Positions 26,801-35,800 of a DNA stretch of 64,000 nucleotides are shown piece after piece (position 1 is the stretch's first letter; each line of letters begins with the position of its first letter). The translations under genes were made by a program, and so were the position numbers. The notes beneath the pieces are model-generated. The model was not told the DNA's origin, did no database searches, and saw only the letters and a list, made by a program, of their open reading frames with translations. The stretch lies in assembly GCA_935421135.1 (NCBI GenBank), contig OW285190.1, positions 20,160,501 through 20,224,500 of the forward strand, in the 5' to 3' direction. The DNA is from Bugulina stolonifera (lineage: Eukaryota > Bryozoa > Gymnolaemata > Cheilostomatida > Bugulidae).

Positions 26801-29800
26801 GTAGTACCTTGATAGTTATTATATACAACTATAGTACCTTGATAGTTATTATATACAACTATAGTACCTTGATAGTTATTATATACAACTGTAGTACCTT
26901 GATAGTTATTATATACAACTGTAGTACCTTGATAGTTATTATATACAACTATAGTACCATGATAGTTATTATATACAACTATAGTACCTTGATAGTTATT
27001 ATATACAACTATAGTACCTTGATAGTTACCTGTACTTCATATATAATACTATAATAGTTACCTATACTTCATATATAATACTATAATAGTTACCTGTACT
27101 TCATATATAATACTATAATAGTTACCTATACTTCTGTCACAATATTCTGAAGTATACTAACTCATACCTAACACACTTGTCACAAATACTGAGATGTTAT
27201 ATGTTATGTACGATACCAGCTAATACATTATATTATTTTACTACTACTATATACTACATGTATATAATACAAGGTATGAGGAAGAAGCCTACATACCAAT
27301 ATATGATGTCATTACTTTATGTCAACAATATTTAGTACTGTTCTAAATATAGTGTGACTCAATATGTGATTGTGAAATACATAGGGCCTACTAGAATATT
27401 CTTATTACTAAATAATCATGTTATACTATAATACCGTTTTCTGGAACATTCTTACATGACAACTTTATTATGGAATTTATGCAATATGTTTCTGGAAAGT
27501 TCTTTCTATTTTTACCCTTGGAATATTCTAGATTATAATGTTTACTATATAAGCAGTTCAATTATACAATGCAAGTCAGTTATAGTTCAATTACAATAAA
27601 GGATCTACTACACACAGCATACTAGCTATATACACTACAAGGGACAGTCTCGTCAGCATAAGAAGTAGCTGCAGAAAATTACCTTGGCAGTACAGGCTTT
27701 TCGAACCTGTCACAACATACGTGTGACAATTGGGGGCTGCTCCGGGAAGCCTCAAGTTCAAGGTATAACAGTTCGCACTAATTCTTTTTGTGGACAGAAG
27801 TAGACAGTCAGTAGCACAATGGCTGGCATGCAAAGAGCACTAGATATGGGCAAAGAACTAGGACTCAGTGGCAAAGAATTGCAAGACTTTGTCAAAGAAA
27901 ATGAACAGAAGTTCACCTCAGAAATATTAGCTGCAGCAGAAAAGGAACGTGAAGAGAGGCGAATAGAAAGAGAAGCGAAAGCTGAGGAAATTAGGCTACG
28001 AGAGCTGGAGATACAGCAGCAGCAACAAAAAGATGCAGACGAATTAAGACTTAAAGAAGTCGAGTTGAAACTTCAACATGAGCTTGAAATGAAAAGGATT
28101 GACAATCAACGACCAGGTACACCTAACCATGATACCTCTGCTATCGAGGCCGCATTGGCTAAACCGAAACCTAGGATCCCAGTCTTTGATGAACAAAGCG
28201 ATGATATGGACAGCTACCTGGAAAGGTTCGAATGGATTGCTGACAGTTATAACTGGGAGAAAGCTGATTGGCCGTACCACCTAAGTCAGTATTTAAAGGG
28301 AAAGGCAACGGAGGCGTACACTAGATTGTCAAACGAGGATCGGAAAGACTACGACAAGGTAAAGGAGGCACTTTTGAGACGTTATAATCTAACAGATGAG
28401 GGATATCGAAAGAGATTCCGAGAGAGTAAGGCAGGAGAAGACGAATCTCCACAGCAGTTCATGGTGAGGCTCAGAAATTACTTAGCCAAGTGGGTACAAC
28501 TATCCGAATGCAAAGACCTCAATGAACTTATATTGATTGAGCAGTTCGTAGAAGCCTGCCCACCTGATGTAGCAGTCTATTTGAAGCAATCAAAGATTCG
28601 AGACGCTGAGACGCTGAGTGAAGATGCTGATAGATTTCTAGCCGCCCATGGGAAGAGATTGTATGTTGCTAAGCGTCAACAAAATTATCAGAAGGAACCG
28701 ACCTTAACAATGCCAATAACTTGTAACATATGTAACGAAGGAGGCCACACGGCTAAATACTGCCGCAAGGGAGGTCAGAAGTACTGCAACCATTGCAAGA
28801 TTCGTGGGCATGTTATATCTGAGTGCCGAAGGTTACAGCAAAGACAACAGCGACATGTACCACAACCTCAACACAAAGCAGGAGTAGCACAAAATGTCAG
28901 GACTGACACAGCAGTGAATCTAGAAAAGAATGAATTAGAGATTGAACTTAATGGCAGGAAGTACATCCCTGTTGGCTGCTGTAAGAGCACCGGACCCACC
29001 GCAGGTGAGTTAGTAACAAACCGCGCCTACGTAAATGGCAAAGAAGTTGAGATGGTTAGAGATACTGGATGTACGACAGTAGTTGTCAAGAAACCCTTTG
29101 TAAACCCTGAACAGTTGACGGGTGAACACGGATATCTCAAACTAGCTGATAATACGGTGAAGAAATATCCCCTGGCAGAAATAACTATCCAGACACCCTT
29201 TTATAGTGGAAATGTAAATGCGATGGTACTTGATGACTCAATTCATGACCTTTTATTGGGAAACATTCCTAATGTAAGAGCACCGACCGACCCTGACCCC
29301 GCATGGCAGGAATGTGGAGTGCTTACCAGAGCACAAGCTAAGCGTGAAACTCAGAGTCTAACACCGCTTAAAGTTGCCGAAGTTAGTGGACAACCGGTAG
29401 ACCGAGAAAAGCTAATTCGACTACAAGGAGAGGACAAATCCTTACAAAAACTATTTAACGCAATGGAACCCATGACTAAAGGTAACCAAACAACAAAATT
29501 CTACTTGAAGAATAACATCTTGTGCAGGGAGTACCAACATAGACACTTTAACAATAATTCACCAATCAAACAGATTGTCGTACCCACCAAGCTTAGGGAG
29601 GTTGTGATGCAACAGGCCCACAATTCTTCATTTGGAGGACACTTGGGTATTAGGAAGACTACAGATAGAGTCCTCAGCCAGTTTTTTTGGCCTGGAATGA
29701 ATGATGACATAACAAGATACTGCCGATCGTGTGACGTCTGCCAAAAGACAGTGAGCAAAGGATCTGTGAAAAAGGTTCCTGTACAGCAGATGCCATTAAT

Positions 29801-32800
29801 CGACACGCCATTCAAACGATGCGCCATCGATCTGATAGGACCTATCAATCCTCCAAGTGAGAATGGACACAGATACATATTGACTCTGGTAGACTACGCT
29901 ACACGCTATCCAGAGGCCGTCCCATTGAAGGAAATAAGTTCACCCGCAGTTGCTGAAGCACTGATGGATATTTATAGTCGCGTAGGAATTCCCGAGGAAG
30001 TCATAAGTGATCAAGGAACACAGTTTGTATCAGAATACATGAAAGAATTCTGTCGACTGCTAGGATTAAAGCAGATGCCTACCACACCTTACCACGCTAT
30101 GGCCAATGGGCTAGTGGAGCGATTTAATGGAACACTGAAGAGTATGCTACGGAAGATATGTAGTAAGGAGCCCAGACAGTGGCATAGGTTCATCAATGCT
30201 GCGCTGTTCGCATATCGGGAAGTCCCTCAAGGGTCAACCGGATTCTCGCCATTCGAGTTACTCTATGGCCGGACAGTTCGAGGACCCATGAATATACTCA
30301 AGGAGTTGTGGACGAGGGAGAACCAAGATGAGGAAGTGAAAACCAGCTATCAATATGTACTTGACCTTAAGGAGAAACTGGAAGATATTATGGAGATTGC
30401 ACATGAAAACTTGGAGAGGAGCCAAAAGAGATACAAAGCGCAATTTGACAAAAAAGCGAAGCCACGCCACTTTGACGTTGGGGACAAGGTTCTGGTTCTT
30501 CTACCAACCAATACCAACAAGCTACTGATGCAATGGCGAGGTCCCTTTACCGTTATAAAGAAGGCAAATATTAATGACTACACTCTTGATATGCGAGGTA
30601 AATCAAAGACCTTTCACGCAAACATGCTTAAAAGGTACTATGTGAGAGAAAGCGATAACACCAGGGAGCTAAAAGATATTTTTGAAACAGCAGCCCTAGG
30701 CGTGATCACACCTGAAGAGAGTGAAGGTATAGACGACTCGCTAGAAGAGTTACCAGCCATAAAGCCGGAGGAAAATAGCGATCATGTGACGCTAGGGACA
30801 CACTTGGATCATACACAGAGAAAAGATATCGAGCAGATCTTACAAGAGTTCTCGAAAATATTCACGGATAAGCCAGGACATACAAGCTTGATTGAGCACA
30901 AAGTGAACCTCACCGATTCGGACCCAATTAGATGCAAACCCTACAAGATTCCATACATCACCAGAGAAGGATTGAAACAAGATATACTAGACATGCTGAA
31001 CATGGGAATCATTCGAAAATCAAACTCACCATATGCGTCACCAATAGTGCTTGTCAAGAAACCCGATGGATCTAACCGTGTATGCGTAGATTACCGTAAG
31101 TTAAACAAGATAACACAATTCGATCCTGAGCCTATGATGACAGAAGCCGATTTAATGCAGAAATTGACTGGAGATCGTTTCTTCACAAAAGTCGACCTTT
31201 CGAAAGGATACTGGCAGATACCAGTCCATAAAGATGATGTTCAGAAGACTGCATTTGTTACACCAGATGGCCAATATGAATTCCTACGAATGCCTTTTGG
31301 AATGGTGAATTCGGGTGCTACTCTCGTCCGAGGAATGAGAAAGTTGTTGAATGACCTTGACGGAGCTGATAATTACATCGATGATATCTTAGTCCATACC
31401 AAGACTTGGCAGGAACACATTATGGTGTTAAGAGAGCTGTTCTCACGACTACAGAAAGAAGGATTCACGGTACGACCATCCAAGTGTTCAATTGGAGAGA
31501 GAGACATTGAATTTATTGGTCACCGGATATCAGATGGTAGACTACAGCCGCTTCATACAAACGTGGAAAAGATAGAGGCGGCTCCCACACCCAAAACCAA
31601 AACACAAGTTAGGTCATTTCTTGGACTGACGGGATACTACAGAGATTACATGCCAAACTATTCAGCCGTAGCTGCCCCACTAACAGATCTTACCAAAAAG
31701 GGTAACCCTACTATTGTGAGATGGGAGGATGCACAAGAAAAGGCTTTCAATGACCTAAAGAGGATGATAACGCAGAAACCTGTGCTGAAGATTCCCGACA
31801 TAAACAAACCATTTGTATTAAGAACAGATGCCTCTGAAATCGGTCTTGGAGCTGTTCTACTACAAGAACATGATGGGAAGCTATTCCCAGTTAGTTATGC
31901 GAGTAGAAAGTTATTGTCTCGAGAGAGAAACTTCTCAACTATTGAGCGTGAATGTCTAGCCATAGTATGGGCCGTCAAGAAATATTTACCTTATCTATAT
32001 GGAGCCAGATTTACCCTACAGACAGATCATCAGCCATTGGTTTATATGGACAGAGCCAAGTATGAAAATAACAGAGTGATGAGATGGGCAATGCAATTAC
32101 AGAACTACAACATTCACGTAGAGTCAATCAAAGGGAGAGATAATGTTGGAGCCGATTATCTAAGTCGAGCCAACTCAGAATATTGATTGTCTGACTCTGA
32201 AATTCCCAGAATTTCATCTCAAGAAGGGGGTTGTCACAATATTCTGAAGTATACTAACTCATACCTAACACACTTGTCACAAATACTGAGATGTTATATG
32301 TTATGTACGATACCAGCTAATACATTATATTATTTTACTACTACTATATACTACATGTATATAATACAAGGTATGAGGAAGAAGCCTACATACCAATATA
32401 TGATGTCATTACTTTATGTCAACAATATTTAGTACTGTTCTAAATATAGTGTGACTCAATATGTGATTGTGAAATACATAGGGCCTACTAGAATATTCTT
32501 ATTACTAAATAATCATGTTATACTATAATACCGTTTTCTGGAACATTCTTACATGACAACTTTATTATGGAATTTATGCAATATGTTTCTGGAAAGTTCT
32601 TTCTATTTTTACCCTTGGAATATTCTAGATTATAATGTTTACTATATAAGCAGTTCAATTATACAATGCAAGTCAGTTATAGTTCAATTACAATAAAGGA
32701 TCTACTACACACAGCATACTAGCTATATACACTACAAGGGACAGTCTCGTCAGCATAAGAAGTAGCTGCAGAAAATTACCTTGGCAGTACAGGCTTTTCG

Positions 32801-35800
32801 AACCTGTCACAACATACGTGTGACAACTTCATATATAACACTATAATAGTTACCTGTACTTCATATATAATACTATAATAGTTACCTATACTTCATATAT
32901 AACACTATAATAGTTACCTATACTTCATATATAATACTATAATAGTTACCTATACTTCATATATAATACTATAATAGTTACCTATACTTCATATATAACA
33001 CTATAATAGTTACCTGTACTTCATATATAATACTATAATAGTTACCTATACTTCATATATAATACTATAATAGTTACCTGTACTTCATATATAATACTAT
33101 AATAGTTACCTATACTTCATATATAATACTATAATAGTTACCTATACTTCATATATAATACTGTAATAGTTACCTGTACTTCATATATAATACTATAATA
33201 GTTACCTATACTTCATATATAATACTATAATAGTTACCTATACTTCATATATAATACTGTAATAGTTACCTATACTTCATATATAATACTATAATAGTTA
33301 CCTATACTTCATATATAATACTGTAATAGTTACCTATACTTCATATATAATACTATAATAGTTACCTATACTTCATATATAATACTATAATAGTTACCTA
33401 TACTTCATATATAATACTGTAATAGTTACCTCTGCATTATACTGTACTGTATTGTAGATGTCCTGTCATAGCTATATACTATACTGTACTATACTATACT
33501 GTAATGTGCTTTAGATGTCCTGTCATAGCTATATACTATGCTGTACTATACTATACTGTAATGTGCTTTAGATGTCCTGTCATAGCTATATACTATACTA
33601 TACTGTAATGTGCTTTAGATGTCCTGTCATAGCCACAGTATTCCAGGATGAGCTGGTTGAACAGAAGTCTGTAGCCGGAGGAATTCAGTCCGACAAACAT
33701 CATCCTCTCCTCCTCAACCTCATAGCTGAAGAGATCGGTGTGTCTGCTGCGGATATCTCTGACTTTGAGCTCTGTCTCGCCGACTATCAACCTTCTGTAT
33801 GTTCCTCTCAGTAACCCATCCAATCCTTCATAACAATTAACGATAATGTCTATTGATATTAGTAAATGCGTGTATTGGATCTATAGAGCCGTATATTGTG
33901 TTTATAGACCTGTATATTGTGTTTATAGAACTGTATATTGGATCTATAGAGCCGTATATTGTGTTTATAGACCTGTATATTGCATTTGTAGAACTTGGGA
34001 GGAGCACTGGATGAATTTGTGTTTGCACCACGTCTAGACAATCTGTTCAATGTGTACACAACTCTACAGGTGAGTCAGCCACTACGCTACACAGTATGCA
34101 CTACACTGTATACACTACACAGTATACACTGTATACACTACATAGTATACAATGTATACACTACATAGTATACACAGTATACACTACACAGTATACACTG
34201 TATACACTACATAGTATACAATGTATACACTACATAGTATACACTGTATACACTACACAGTATACACTGTATACACTACATAGTATACAATGTATACACT
34301 ACATAGTATACACAGTATACACTACACTGTATACACAGTATACACTACACAGTGTACACTACATAGTATACACAGTATACACTACACTGTATACACTGCA
34401 CTGTATACACTACACTGTATACACTACACTGTATACACTACACAGTATACACTACACTGTATACACTACACTGTATACACAGTATACACAGTATACGCTA
34501 CACTGTATACACAGTATACACTACACAGTGTACACTACATAGTATACACAGTATACACTACACTGTATACACTGCACTGTATACACTACACTGTATACAC
34601 TACACTGTATACACTACACAGTATACACTACACTGTATACACTACACTGTATACACAGTATACACAGTATACGCTACACAGTGTACACTACATAGTATAC
34701 ACAGTATACACTGTATGCACTACACAGTATACACTACACAGTATACACTACACAGTATACACTACACTGTATACACTACACTGTATACACAGTATACACA
34801 GTATACACAGTATACACAGTATACACAGTATACACAGTATACACAGTATACACTACACAGTGTACACTACATAGTATAGACAGTATATACTGTATACACT
34901 ACACAGTATACACTACACAGTATACACTACACAGTATACACTACACAGTATACACTACACTGCATACACTACACTGTATACACAGTATACTGATTGTACC
35001 ATACACACATGTAATATGTACCAACCTCTCCTAGTCAATCATACGCACTCCCACGATTACTTACATGTACAACCCGTAATATAATAGCTCCTCTGCTGAT
35101 TCTCAGGCTATGGTGAGCTTCACAGACAAGGACTTAGCTTCGGATCCATGCATCAGAGTGGCTAGTTTCTTTGATCATGAAGAGATTGGTTCTACAAGTG
35201 CACAGGGAGCTAACTCTAACTTGCAGAGGTTCATCCTCCAGAGACTCTGTGCTGGGGGAGACGATACCAGTTTCCACAGATCCATGGCAAACTCGTACAT
35301 GGTGAGTGACTAGATACAGTGAGTATATACAGTACATGGTGAGTGACTAGATACAGTGAGTGTATACAGTACATGGTGAGTGACTAGATACAGTGAGTAT
35401 ATACAGTACATGGTGAGTGAGTATATACAGTGAGTATATACAGTACATGGTGAGTGAGTGTATACAGTGAGTAGATACAGTACATGGTGAGTGGCTAGAT
35501 ACAGTGAGTATATACAGTGAGTATATACAGTGAGTATATACAGTGAGTATATACAGTGAGTATATACAGTGAGTATATACAGTGAGTATATACAGTGAGT
35601 ATATACAGTGAGTATATACAGTGAGTATATACAGTGAGTATATACAGTGAGTATATACAGTGAGTATATACAGTGAGTATATACAGTGAGTATATACAGT
35701 GAGTATATACAGTGAGTATATACAGTGAGTATATACAGTACATGGTGAGTGAGTATATACAGTGAGTAGATACAGTACATGGTGAGTGAGTAGATACAGT

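Larger units (their letters stand above)
27130..32830 (+). mobile_element. Complete LTR retrotransposon, Gmr1-like Ty3/gypsy, with target-site duplication
   Basis: The element spans 27135-32825 and is flanked by the 5-bp duplication ACTTC (27130-27134 and 32826-32830). It sits in the 32-bp minisatellite of DNPEP intron 5, in the same orientation as the gene. Two 594-bp LTRs appear identical by eye. A primer-binding site follows the 5' LTR and a purine tract precedes the 3' LTR. A single uninterrupted ORF encodes Gag-protease-integrase-RT-RNase H in that order. Everything needed for autonomous transposition seems present, so this is a young, possibly active copy. No envelope gene is present. 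Confidence 0.95.

Noticed and set aside
25939..27054. 371-codon open frame
   Set aside because: Pure 10-residue repeat from a 30-bp array within DNPEP intron 5; no non-repeat coding sequence on either side.
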